Shown: positions 52,789-61,306 of the stretch, one piece after another | Layout of the letters: each line of letters starts with the position of its first letter | Numbering within the stretch: position 1 is the first letter of the stretch | From: Acinetobacter sp. WCHAc010034 | GTDB lineage: Bacteria; Pseudomonadota; Gammaproteobacteria; Pseudomonadales; Moraxellaceae | Length of the DNA: 64,000 nt | Assembly: GCF_001696615.3 (NCBI RefSeq) | Contig: NZ_CP032279.1 | Location: 930,001-994,000 of the forward strand | Reading direction: 5' to 3' | The notes under the pieces: generated by a model | The model's database searches: none | Seen by the model: only the letters and a program-made list of their open reading frames with translations | What the model was told of the DNA's origin: nothing | Made by a program: the position numbers and the translations under genes

Positions 52789-53556
52789 TTAAGGCGGTGT
52801 TAATGGCGGCTCAGCCGCCCCGCAAGGCTGGCTATCCTCAACAGGCATGCCCGGAATAATCAGGCCAATGCCTCCAGTAAACACGCCATCGTCTTTCTTC
52901 GTTTCAACATTCATATTGAATGACAAAGATGGACATTGATTCAGCTCAATATTATTGGTGTCTGTATAGCGGGTATTGTAATTTAGGGACCAGGCCGAAA
53001 CCTTTTGTGGCAAGCTGAACTCATAGCGGAAAACCCTGCATTCTCCGGCTGCATAGGCTTGCAGGCTTTCACCATTTGAACAGCTGAAATTTGCGCCCTG
53101 GCTGACCGCATTGCCATCCTGATCAAGCAGCTTGACCGGCGCTGCACATGCCGGGATATGCTCAAAAATAGGCTTATCCGTTAAATTCTGCACCGTAACC
53201 TGTACTACCATATTGTTCGGTTTTGCTGCGGAAGTTTCCGATAAATCAACCTCATCCCCTTCAGCAGCCAGCTTGCCTGTTTCCAGATTTTCCAGCTGAA
53301 TGCTGCGGCGTATGCCTGAACAGTCCAGGTCTGCCGGAAAAGCCTGTATCTGCGGCATTGAACTTTTCAGATAGAATTTGAATCCATACGGGTCAACTAC
53401 GGCATCTTTGGGGTCGCCAGGTGAAGGATTAACATCAGGAAAGCCTACCCCTGTGCCGGAACCGCCCAAACTTACCCCGCCAACAGAAAAATTTTCCCCG
53501 CATCCGGTTAAAAACAATATGCAAAACATAAAAGCATAAAAACGGCTATCACACAT
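52789..53556 (-). CDS. Predicted lipoprotein of unknown function next to the adhesin gene
   Basis: Secreted lipoprotein of 255 residues. The ATG at 53556 has AGGTGA just upstream; a GTG three codons earlier overlaps that site. The signal peptide RFYAFMFCILFLTGC ends in the lipobox LTGC. A Gly/Ser/Pro-rich linker (GGVSLGGSGTGVGFPDVNPS) follows. The body is rich in beta-type sequence with several Cys (DLDCSGIRR, IPACAAPVK, NFSCSNGES, AGECRVFRY, NQCPSLSF), suggesting disulphides in the periplasm or at the surface. I do not recognise the family. A palindrome in its promoter region resembles the adhesin inverted repeat. Confidence 0.7.
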   Translation of the reverse strand: MCDSRFYAFMFCILFLTGCGENFSVGGVSLGGSGTGVGFPDVNPSPGDPKDAVVDPYGFKFYLKSSMPQIQAFPADLDCSGIRRSIQLENLETGKLAAEGDEVDLSETSAAKPNNMVVQVTVQNLTDKPIFEHIPACAAPVKLLDQDGNAVSQGANFSCSNGESLQAYAAGECRVFRYEFSLPQKVSAWSLNYNTRYTDTNNIELNQCPSLSFNMNVETKKDDGVFTGGIGLIIPGMPVEDSQPCGAAEPPLTPP

Positions 53557-53614
53557 TGATCTCACCTGAATGCGGATTCTTACTGCCTGAAGTCAAGAAA
53601 TAAGATAAAAAATT

Positions 53615-53637
53615 AAAATGTTCATTTTAAACATTTT
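53615..53637. promoter_or_regulatory. 23-bp palindrome ahead of the lipoprotein gene
   Basis: AAAATGTT (53615-53622), a 7-bp spacer CATTTTA, and AACATTTT (53630-53637) form a perfect palindrome, 59-81 bp upstream of the start codon. Aligned to one arm of the adhesin repeat, 19 of 22 positions agree. A shared repressor or activator is inferred. Confidence 0.55.
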
Positions 53638-54750
53638 ATCAAATAATCTTTTTATGCGGAATATCCGGCGTCTTATTATTCTGAAATTGAATGAAGTTTA
53701 AGCTAAAAAACACCGCTATTTGAATGAAAAGACCCGCGCATAAAACAGCCTGAATAGCTGAGAAAAATATGCGCCGAATACTGAAACAGCTTGCTGTACA
53801 GTGCTATAAAGCTTGCACTCTCTTAATTCATTGCGCTATTTTTCTCTCAAACCACTCCTTTTATATACTTCCAGATCAATTATGCGCTGTATTTTTCAAT
53901 TCATTCCTGCTGGAGCCGCAGCCTTTACTCCCTCTTCAGTCCATGCGCTTAACAGCCGCCAAACCGCGTCACATACTCTTAATTTCCATCAGAAATATGA
54001 AAATCATTTATCAAATAGCTTTTAAATTTTAAATACTTACCCCCAAGTATTCATAAGAAATTTTAGCGTTATTATTCTGAACAGCAGCTCGCAAAAATAA
54101 ACTGCATTTAGTTTCAGGCGACAGCGCCTGCTGATAATATATCAGCATCCACAGATATTAGGCTTCCTGTAGTTTTTTTAATTGCCTTCGCAAGTGTTAT
54201 TAAAATCCCGCATGATTGGATAGATGAAAATCAGGCCGATACCATGCACTGTTCTGCTTCCCATCCTGCAGGTTGAAGCACCTGCACTGAACCGACTCCA
54301 CCTGCGCTTGGCTTTCCTTTGAACCTCCGCAACTTGGCCTTACTGTATAGTTTTTGTCATACAAAGCTAGAAAAATTAAATCTAAGGCATTTATTTTTAA
54401 TAGAAATAGCAAGAATACGGCTATCAGAACAGAGTGTACAAAACAAAATTATTGTGTATATTAGGCGCAGGTTCAAAAGCATTAACATGCATAAAAGCCA
54501 GATGAAGAGCAAACCTTATGCGTACAACCTGATCTCCATCCTATAAAGATAAACAGGGAAAAACAGCGAATAAAATAGGGATTTTTGCTATTTTCATAAT
54601 AGTACGTTTAAATAATATAAACAGTTTCCCCGTTAATTTAATAACGATTGGAATAATAAAACCAACAAAAAATATTTTATTGCATGCAATGAGTTTGCTA
54701 TTATTCAAGGCCGATTTATCTTTAATTATATTTCAAATATATAGCAGTAT
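53638..54750. other. 1.1-kb region without a convincing gene
   Basis: AT-rich and broken by stops in all frames. The longest frames (87 codons at 53769-54032 and 75 at 54319-54546) have composition unlike the neighbouring proteins and no ribosome sites. A small hairpin TGCTGATA/TATCAGCA lies at 54129-54147. It may be degraded sequence left between the adhesin locus and the next gene, or hold the promoter of the gene at 54751 only. Confidence 0.6.
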
Positions 54751-55614
54751 ATGAAAAAGAATTTAATCCATAGTTCAAATTTAGATCAGCAGCAGCGATC
54801 TACTTCTTTGCCGCAGAACGCTGGATCGACTTTAGAGTATACGCTCAAGGTTATGAGTGAACTTGTGCATTGGCTGGTAAAATCCGGCATTGGCTATGCA
54901 GAGTTTTCAATGGCTTTGCGCTCATTGTTTTACAATGAGGCGCTTAAAGAGCTTGAACATTTAAATCAGAAAAAAACCGATTCATCCATCAGCCTGCTTT
55001 CAGGCTTAAACCGGCGCGATGTCAGCGCGCTGCGTTCGGAAAACGGCGGAGACCACCGGCTGATCCAAGCCTATACCGACACGCTGCCCATCAGTGTGCC
55101 GGCGCGCGTCATTGCGCTATGGGTGCATAAAGCTTTGCCCAATATTTTAGCCATTGCCGGCGAAGAAAACAGTTTTGAGTATTTGGTTAAGCAGATCTCA
55201 ACAGAAAAGCACCCCCGCTCTATTTTATCGGAACTCAAGCGCATTGGCCTGGTCAGTGAGTCTGATGGAACAGTGATCCTGCATCAGGAAAGCTTTACCC
55301 CGGCGCCGGAACAGGATACAACAAAGCAGATTTTTGCTGAAAATATGGCCGACCATCTGGCAGCCGGCATCCATAATTTAACCGAACAGAATAACCGCTT
55401 TTTAGAGCAGGCCATTTTTGCGAATGAATTAACCGCGCAGTCCGTTGATCATTTAAGAATGAAAACCTCAGAGTTGTGGGAAGAGCTTTCCAAGGCGCTG
55501 CTGGCCGAAGCGCTCGAACGCTGCAAGCAGGATGAAGGGAAAGCCGATGCAACACAGCGCTACCGGGCAGGCATCTATCAATATGATGAAAATGATCCAT
55601 CCAATAAAGACTAA
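54751..55614 (+). CDS. DUF6502 family protein
   Basis: Protein of 287 residues. Residues about 35-110 look like a helical DNA-binding-type domain, from VMSELVHWLVKSGIGYAEFS into LLSGLNRRDVSALR, which suggests a winged helix. RSILSELKRIGLVSESDGTV near 150 continues that impression. The C-terminal half is helical and charged. I recall this pattern as the DUF6502 family, whose function is unknown; a transcription-related role is inference. There is no signal peptide. It is convergent with lrgB; bases 55615-55744 between them hold nothing clear. Confidence 0.65.
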   Translation: MKKNLIHSSNLDQQQRSTSLPQNAGSTLEYTLKVMSELVHWLVKSGIGYAEFSMALRSLFYNEALKELEHLNQKKTDSSISLLSGLNRRDVSALRSENGGDHRLIQAYTDTLPISVPARVIALWVHKALPNILAIAGEENSFEYLVKQISTEKHPRSILSELKRIGLVSESDGTVILHQESFTPAPEQDTTKQIFAENMADHLAAGIHNLTEQNNRFLEQAIFANELTAQSVDHLRMKTSELWEELSKALLAEALERCKQDEGKADATQRYRAGIYQYDENDPSNKD

Positions 55615-55744
55615 GCTTTCCTAAGCCTTGCCGCAAAAACAGCCGCGCAAATACGCGCCGCTGCCGGCCCTATTGGCTAATGCTCACCGTCTTTGAAGCC
55701 GCGCTATGCAAATGCAGATCGGCGGAATTGCCATGCGATGCGCG

Positions 55745-56437
55745 CTATATAAAATTGATTAAGGCAATTACCGCCGGCGCAAACAGCACCATAATAATTC
55801 CAGAAATAATCATCGACAGGCTGGCAATCACGCCTTCTTCCGGATGCCGCTGCCGCGCCCGGGCAATCCCCATGGCATGCGCTCCGTTGCCAAAAGCCGC
55901 GCCATGCGCAATCCGGTGCCTATACTTCATCCACAGCAGCAATAAGTCGCCAAACAGCATGCCAACCAGTCCGGTAATGACGGTAAACAGCGGAATCAGG
56001 CTGATGGAACCGCCGATTTTCTCAGTCAGCACCAGGGCAAAGGGAATGGAAATAGAGCGGGCCAGCAGGCTGTTTTTGACGATTTCCTCAAAATTCAGCA
56101 AGCTTGCCAAGAACCAGCTGCTTAAAATGCCAATCAGCATGGAGGCGCCGGAACTGATGATCAATACCTTAAAATGCTTGCGGATCATCGCCCTGTAGCG
56201 GTAAACAGGAATGGCGAAAGCCACGGTGATCGGCCCCAGCATCGCAACCAGATATTGGGTATAGCGGTAATAATCCTGAAAGCTGTGATGCAGCAGCAAG
56301 ATCAGGCCAATGCTGAGTATTGGCACCACAATAATCGGCGAGCAGTAAATTTTCTGGGTGCGGATGAACAGCTGCTTCGCAAAGAAATAGCACAGCACGG
56401 TCCAGGCAAAGTAAAACAAACCCCAAAGTTCCATCAT
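55745..56437 (-). CDS. lrgB: LrgB/CidB family membrane protein
   Basis: Membrane protein of 230 residues with about seven predicted helices, the partner of LrgA. Conserved parts are LLHHSFQDYYRYTQYLVAML near residue 49, LGPITVAFAIPVYRYR near 70 and a late AHGAAFGNGAHAMGIARARQ near 175. LrgAB/CidAB act like a holin/antiholin pair or as export channels for pyruvate-type metabolites. The ATG overlaps the lrgA stop (ATGA). Confidence 0.9.
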   Translation of the reverse strand: MMELWGLFYFAWTVLCYFFAKQLFIRTQKIYCSPIIVVPILSIGLILLLHHSFQDYYRYTQYLVAMLGPITVAFAIPVYRYRAMIRKHFKVLIISSGASMLIGILSSWFLASLLNFEEIVKNSLLARSISIPFALVLTEKIGGSISLIPLFTVITGLVGMLFGDLLLLWMKYRHRIAHGAAFGNGAHAMGIARARQRHPEEGVIASLSMIISGIIMVLFAPAVIALINFI

Positions 56438-56817
56438 TCAGCCTCGCCCTGCTGCAGAAACATTCTGACGGTAAAAACCGAAACCGCCATAACCATGAAT
56501 GTGCTGATGGCAATCGCGGCGATAATTTTCCAGCCGCTGGCCAGCAGCAACTCCTGATACTGAATAACCCCGACCACCGGAGGAATGAAAAATACCAGCA
56601 GTTCGCCCAAGAGCAGGTCCGCGCCATTTTCCACTTCTTCCAGCTGCAGCCATTTCACTTCCAGCAGCAGCAGCAGAATAAAGAAGCCCAGAATTCCAGA
56701 GGCGACGGGCAAATGCATGATTTGCTGCAGCAGCGACGCAATTGCCCAAATCGCCAGAATGATGATGATCTGGAGCATGGCCCTCCGCAGCCGCGTGAAG
56801 CTGGATAAAGTCGGCAT
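56434..56817 (-). CDS. lrgA: LrgA/CidA family holin-like protein
   Basis: Membrane protein of 127 residues with four hydrophobic stretches near residues 14-32, 40-55, 66-84 and 92-117. The family motif HLPVASGILGFFILLLLLEV lies near 34 and LLLGELLVFFIPPVVGVIQY near 67. Its start lies 2 bp past the cysI stop, so it is co-transcribed with it. Pairing with lrgB supports the call. Confidence 0.88.
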   Translation of the reverse strand: MPTLSSFTRLRRAMLQIIIILAIWAIASLLQQIMHLPVASGILGFFILLLLLEVKWLQLEEVENGADLLLGELLVFFIPPVVGVIQYQELLLASGWKIIAAIAISTFMVMAVSVFTVRMFLQQGEAE

Positions 56818-56819
56818 GT

Positions 56820-58478
56820 TCAGCTGCCGGCCGCTTCTGCATAAGCCCTTTCTTTAAAAGGCTGAATGGAAACCCGCTGATAGGTTTCAAGAAAAGCCTC
56901 CCCTGCCAGGCGCAAATCCAGATAGGTATTTAAAATTTCTTCCAGAACTTCAGGAATCTGCGCGGCCGGAAAAGACGGCCCTAAAATATCGCCAATTGAG
57001 GCATCATGATCAGAATTGCCGCCTAAAGTAACCTGATAATATTCAGCGCCTTTTTTATCTACCCCCAAAATGCCGATGTTGCCGACATGATGGTGGCCGC
57101 AGGCATTCATGCAGCCTGAAATATTCAAATCAACCTTGCCCAGATCATACAAAGCGTCTAAATCGTCAAAGCGCCTTGCGATGGCTTCATAGACCGGAAT
57201 GGATTTCGCATTCGCCAATGAGCAGAAGTCGCCGCCGGGACAGCAGATCATATCGGTCAGAAAGCCGATATGCGCCCGCGCCAGATTGGCCTGATCCAGC
57301 TCCTTCCACACTGCAAACAAGTCGGCCTGCTGCACATCCGCCAAGGCGATATTCTGCTCATGGGTGGTGCGCAGTTCGCCAAAAGTGTACTGGTCGGCCA
57401 GTCCGGCAATCAGCTCCATTTCATCCGATGTCATGTCGCCGGGCGCAACGCCTGCCCGCTTCAGGCTGATCGTCACAATGCGGTAGCCGGGCATTTTATG
57501 CGCATGGGTATTGACCTGATGCCACTGCTTGAATTTTGGAAATGCGTCGAATAGCTCCGTTAAATCCGCATCATCCATGCGCCGGTAAGGAAACGGGGAA
57601 AAAACCGCATCCATTTTCTTTAACACATCCGGCGCCACGCGCAGCTTTTCCTGAGTGAAAGCGAATTCTTTTTCCACTTTTTCAGCAAAAACCTCCGGCG
57701 TTAAAGCCTTAACCAGAATCTTGATCCGCGCTTTATATTTATTATCGCGCCGGCCATGCAGGTTATAAACCCGCATGATTGCATCCAGATAGGCAATTAA
57801 GTCCTGGCGCGGCAGGAATTCCTTAATCACGGCGCCAGCAATCGGTGTGCGCCCTAAGCCGCCGCCGGCCTTGATTTGATAGCCGAGCTCCCCGGCGCTG
57901 TTCTGAACAATATAGACGCCGACATCATGAAATGCCGTAGCTGCCCGGTCTTCATCAGGATGGGCGCACACCGCGATTTTAAACTTCCGCGGCAGGAAGG
58001 AAAATTCCGGATGGAAGGTGCTCCATTGCCGGATCAATTCGCAGGTCGGCCGCGGGTCTGCCAGTTCGCCTTTCACCACGCCGGCATACTGGTCGGTCGT
58101 GGTATTGCGGATGCAGTTGCCGCTGGTTTGAATAGAATGCATCTGCACAGAAGCCAGCGCTTGCAGAATATCCGGAACATCGGCTAATTCAGGCCAGTTC
58201 AGCTGGATATTCTGGCGCGTGGAAATATGCGCATAGCCGCGGTCATATTTACGCGCAACCTCAGCCACTTTGCGCAGCTGGCTGGAGTTCATCAGGCCAT
58301 AAGGCACGGCAATCCGCAGCATCGGCGCATAGCGCTGAATATACAGGCCATTCTGCAGCCTTAAAGGCCGGTATTCCTCTTCCGTAAGCTTGCCGTCCAA
58401 ATAGCGCTGCGTCTGATCGCGGAATTGGGCAACGCGCTCATTCAGTAAATTCTGATCAAAATCTGTATATAAAAACAT
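56820..58478 (-). CDS. cysI: Nitrite/sulfite reductase, siroheme [4Fe-4S] protein
   Basis: Cytoplasmic enzyme reducing sulfite to sulfide for cysteine synthesis, 552 residues. Two ferredoxin-like half domains occur, with QNGLYIQRYAPMLRIAVPYG near 42 and KMPGYRIVTISLKRAGVAPG near 330. The cluster and siroheme Cys ligands are in ICCPGGDFCSLANA near 417 and ISGCMNACGHHHVG near 459. It is the type found in Pseudomonas and Acinetobacter rather than enteric CysI. The small DUF934 partner usually next to it is replaced here by lrgAB. Confidence 0.92.
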   Translation of the reverse strand: MFLYTDFDQNLLNERVAQFRDQTQRYLDGKLTEEEYRPLRLQNGLYIQRYAPMLRIAVPYGLMNSSQLRKVAEVARKYDRGYAHISTRQNIQLNWPELADVPDILQALASVQMHSIQTSGNCIRNTTTDQYAGVVKGELADPRPTCELIRQWSTFHPEFSFLPRKFKIAVCAHPDEDRAATAFHDVGVYIVQNSAGELGYQIKAGGGLGRTPIAGAVIKEFLPRQDLIAYLDAIMRVYNLHGRRDNKYKARIKILVKALTPEVFAEKVEKEFAFTQEKLRVAPDVLKKMDAVFSPFPYRRMDDADLTELFDAFPKFKQWHQVNTHAHKMPGYRIVTISLKRAGVAPGDMTSDEMELIAGLADQYTFGELRTTHEQNIALADVQQADLFAVWKELDQANLARAHIGFLTDMICCPGGDFCSLANAKSIPVYEAIARRFDDLDALYDLGKVDLNISGCMNACGHHHVGNIGILGVDKKGAEYYQVTLGGNSDHDASIGDILGPSFPAAQIPEVLEEILNTYLDLRLAGEAFLETYQRVSIQPFKERAYAEAAGS

Positions 58479-58512
58479 ATGACTTCCAAATTGCTCAATT
58501 TTTCAAAAACAG

Positions 58513-59313
58513 TTAAATGGCCTGCGCATTTTTAAGCCTGGTTTGAAAAAATTCGCCGTAGACGGACAACTTTTCATAAATATGTTCAGAATAAAACATG
58601 TCTTCAATCAGGTTTTTAGACTGCTCCATATTGAAGCCTTCACTGATGCTGATGATTTCCGCATTCAAGTCAGAAAACTCAGCGCAGAGCCGGACATAAT
58701 AGTCATCTTTATTTTTAAACAGCAGTTTCCGGATATTCAGCGCGGAACTCTCAAGAATGGCCTGATTTTTCAGCTTGGAAATAATGCTGATCTTCACATT
58801 GAAAAAATTTTCCAGCTTTTGCCTGATTTCACTGCAGACGGCTAAATCGCTAATGATGAAAATCTGCAGAATATCCGAGCGGCAAAGCGCCCTGAACACC
58901 GACAGATAAATAAAATCTTCAGCGGCTAAATGGCTGTTTTCCAGATCTATATAAATACTGAAAGACTCCAGTGTTTCATTGATTTTGAAATTAGGCGCTT
59001 TGTCAGCGGTATAGTATTTGTTTAAAATATTCAGCACAGGCTGCGCCATCGGCGTGCTGTAGATCACAGGCTTATTCAGATTGGCTAGGATGAAAGGCGA
59101 AAATAAAAAGCCTAAATTGGACTGCTGCTCTTCTATCTTAGACTGCACAATATATAGGCCGCTTTTTTTGGCGAAATTGCGCAGAATCTTGGCGCGCAGC
59201 AGCGTTGCTTCCAGATTCACATACTTCTGCTCCAGCAAGCCCAATGGTTTTTCTGACATCGGCTTATCGATTATTAATTGTGAAATTAAATTCAGCTGCT
59301 CGGTAATAAACAT
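58513..59313 (-). CDS. Unrecognised cytoplasmic protein upstream of cysI
   Basis: Protein of 266 residues. I placed the start at ATG 59313 (MFITEQLNLISQ), which has AGGTGG upstream; the longer frame from 59478 adds a sequence unlike a protein start. It has helical and strand-forming hydrophobic patches (IYIDLENSHLAAEDFIYLSV near 140, ILQIFIISDLAVCSEIRQ near 170) and no signal peptide or membrane helix. It is rich in Ile, Lys, Asn and Ser. No family is recognised. It lies 34 bp ahead of cysI and is probably in the same transcript. Confidence 0.7.
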   Translation of the reverse strand: MFITEQLNLISQLIIDKPMSEKPLGLLEQKYVNLEATLLRAKILRNFAKKSGLYIVQSKIEEQQSNLGFLFSPFILANLNKPVIYSTPMAQPVLNILNKYYTADKAPNFKINETLESFSIYIDLENSHLAAEDFIYLSVFRALCRSDILQIFIISDLAVCSEIRQKLENFFNVKISIISKLKNQAILESSALNIRKLLFKNKDDYYVRLCAEFSDLNAEIISISEGFNMEQSKNLIEDMFYSEHIYEKLSVYGEFFQTRLKNAQAI

Positions 59314-59426
59314 AAGGGACCACCTGTCATCATTTTGAACCATGCATTTGCGGCGCTGCAGACCAGCAGCACTGTCCGCAGTCTGCTGCTGCAGCGGAAA
59401 AATGTATAGCTGCAAAAGCATGCGAT

Positions 59427-59440
59427 AAAAATATAACAGC
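59427..59440 (+). repeat. AAAAATATAACAGC, first copy
   Basis: A 14-base motif upstream of the gene at 59313. The identical 14-mer recurs at 59645-59658, and its first 13 bases recur inverted at 59678-59690. Bases 59459-59644 around them hold no gene. Confidence 0.5.
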
Positions 59441-59644
59441 GCGCTTAAAGCCGCTATTCGGCCCATGCTGGCCCGCATTTATTGCCTGCACTGCAATAGG
59501 ATGATTTTTTTAAAATATTTAAAATTTATATAATAAACAATAATATATATTTTATTTTTGATGAAAAAATACCGATGCTTTAGGCCCTCTTCGGTTTTTA
59601 AAGCTTGCGCTGCCGCATTTTTCCTTTAGATGCAGGACAGCATT

Positions 59645-59690
59645 AAAAATATAACAGCATTCTGTTTTATCCCTCGCCTGTTATATTTTT
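59645..59690. repeat. 13-bp inverted repeat in the cydA upstream region
   Basis: AAAAATATAACAG (59645-59657) and CTGTTATATTTTT (59678-59690) are perfect arms around a 20-nt loop, followed on the plus strand by more T and C. It could insulate the divergent genes or bind a regulator. Confidence 0.5.
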
Positions 59691-59706
59691 TCTCTTCATT
59701 TTCTGT

Positions 59707-59761
59707 ACCTACCTCTGGGCTGCATTGTCATGCAAGATCTTGACAATTATTCCAGGTAGGT
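59707..59761 (+). promoter_or_regulatory. Concentric inverted repeats in the cydA leader
   Basis: Outer arms ACCTACCT (59707-59714) and AGGTAGGT (59754-59761) enclose inner arms TTGTCA (59725-59730) and TGACAA (59741-59746), nearly sharing one centre. A TTGACA -35-like hexamer lies at 59740-59745. The structure suggests an operator or a structured leader controlling the oxidase operon. Confidence 0.45.
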
Positions 59762-59768
59762 AGTTTTC

Positions 59769-59858
59769 ATGAAACGATCTATGCTTTTTTCCGCGCGCTG
59801 CGCGGACAGCTGCCAGGCGATTGTCAGGCAGCCTAGTTACCGGGGGGCCATGCGATGA
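59769..59858 (+). CDS. 29-codon leader ORF coupled to cydA
   Basis: MKRSMLFSARCADSCQAIVR plus nine more residues, preceded by AGGTAGGT and ending in a TGA that overlaps the cydA ATG (ATGA). Two hairpins (CCGCGC/GCGCGG and GCTGCC/GGCAGC) lie within it. Translation of this ORF could open the cydA start. Real use is uncertain; no ribosome profiling is available here. Confidence 0.35.
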   Translation: MKRSMLFSARCADSCQAIVRQPSYRGAMR

Positions 59859-61306
59859 GCCTCGGATTAACCGCTTTGGAACTGGCCAGAATTCAGTTTG
59901 CCTTTACCGTCTCCTTTCACATTATCTTTCCTGCAACCTCCATTGGCTTAGCCTGCTTTCTCGCGCTGCTGGAATGGAAATGGCTGCGCACCCAAAACCC
60001 TGTTTATAAAGACTTGTTCAAATACTGGATTAAGATTTTTGCAGTCGCCTTCGCCATGGGGGTGGTTTCAGGCGTAGTCATGGCCTATCAGTTCGGCACC
60101 AACTGGAGTGAATTTTCCCGGATTGCCGGAAGCGTTACCGGCCCGCTGCTGACCTATGAAGTGCTGAGCGCCTTTTTCCTCGAGGCCGGCTTTCTGGGCA
60201 TTATGCTGTTCGGCTGGGGGCGCGTCAGCCCGAAAGCGCATTTCTTCGCCACGCTTATGGTGGCGGTCGGCACCTGCATTTCAATGTTCTGGATTTTATC
60301 CTCAAACAGCTGGATGCAGACCCCGCAGGGCTTTGCCATAGAAAACGGCATCATTGTCCCTGCAGACTGGTGGGCGATTGTCTTTAATCCGTCTTTTCCC
60401 TACCGCTTCGCGCATATGGCTGCAGCGGCCTTTTTAGTGTCTTCGCTGCTGGTGGTGGGAACCGCCGCCTGGCATCTGCTGAAAGGCCGGCGCGATGAGC
60501 TGGTTAAAAAATCCTTTTCCATGGGCCTGTGGATGGTGCTCATCACCTCTTGCCTGCAAGTCGTGATTGGCGACCATCACGGGCTGAATACCCTAAAGCA
60601 TCAGCCGGCAAAACTGGCCGCCATTGAAGGGCATTGGAATACCAACGAAGACCATGCCATGCCGCTGCTGCTGTTCGCCATTCCGGATATGGAAAAAGAA
60701 GCCAATGCAGCCGAAATCGGCATTCCCTATTTAGGCAGCCTGATCCTCACCCATACGCTGGACGGCAAAGTCACCGGCCTGAAAGACTTTGCGCCTGAAG
60801 ACCGCCCGAATGTGCCCACCGTTTTCTGGAGTTTCCGCGTCATGGTCGGGCTGGGCATGCTGATGGTTCTGCTGTCTTTGACTGCGCTGTGGCTGCGCAA
60901 GAAAGGCGCGCTGTATGAAGCCTCATGGTTTCATAAATTCGCCCTGGTCATGGGGCCTACAGGCTATATCGCCCTGCTTGCCGGCTGGGTCACTACTGAA
61001 GTCGGACGCCAGCCGTGGGTCGTTTACGGCGTGATCCGCACGCAGGACGGCCTGTCCCACAGCGTAACCGCAGATCAGGTCGGATTCAGCCTGATTGTTT
61101 TTGTGCTGGTCTATGCCGTGGTTTTCGGCAGCGGCATTTACTACATGCTCAGGCTGATTAAAGCCGGCCCTACATTTTCAGGCCATTTAGCAGCGCAGCA
61201 AGCCGGCCCGGGCCATTTTAAAACTCCATTGCGCCCGCTCAGCGCGGTGGATGAACCGATTGATGAAGCGGAAGCGGCTCAAAACAAGGAGAAACCGCAT
61301 GATTGA
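59855..61306 (+). CDS. cydA: Cytochrome bd-type quinol oxidase subunit I (cyanide-insensitive type)
   Basis: Membrane subunit of 483 residues that oxidises ubiquinol and carries the hemes, with about nine helices. The proximal His is in FTVSFHIIFPATSIGLACFL near residue 20. GRQPW appears in TTEVGRQPWVVYG near 385. The quinol loop is short, GDHHGLNTLKHQPAKLAAIE near 240, as in CioA rather than E. coli CydA. The ATG overlaps the leader ORF stop. The stop overlaps cydB. Confidence 0.93.
   Translation: MSLGLTALELARIQFAFTVSFHIIFPATSIGLACFLALLEWKWLRTQNPVYKDLFKYWIKIFAVAFAMGVVSGVVMAYQFGTNWSEFSRIAGSVTGPLLTYEVLSAFFLEAGFLGIMLFGWGRVSPKAHFFATLMVAVGTCISMFWILSSNSWMQTPQGFAIENGIIVPADWWAIVFNPSFPYRFAHMAAAAFLVSSLLVVGTAAWHLLKGRRDELVKKSFSMGLWMVLITSCLQVVIGDHHGLNTLKHQPAKLAAIEGHWNTNEDHAMPLLLFAIPDMEKEANAAEIGIPYLGSLILTHTLDGKVTGLKDFAPEDRPNVPTVFWSFRVMVGLGMLMVLLSLTALWLRKKGALYEASWFHKFALVMGPTGYIALLAGWVTTEVGRQPWVVYGVIRTQDGLSHSVTADQVGFSLIVFVLVYAVVFGSGIYYMLRLIKAGPTFSGHLAAQQAGPGHFKTPLRPLSAVDEPIDEAEAAQNKEKPHD

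Noticed and set aside
53769..54032. 87-codon frame in the long non-coding stretch
   Set aside because: Composition unlike the neighbouring proteins, no ribosome site, and an overlapping frame of similar length.
55680..56198. 172-codon plus-strand frame opposite lrgB
   Set aside because: A shadow of the lrgB coding sequence, whose family motifs are clear on the other strand.
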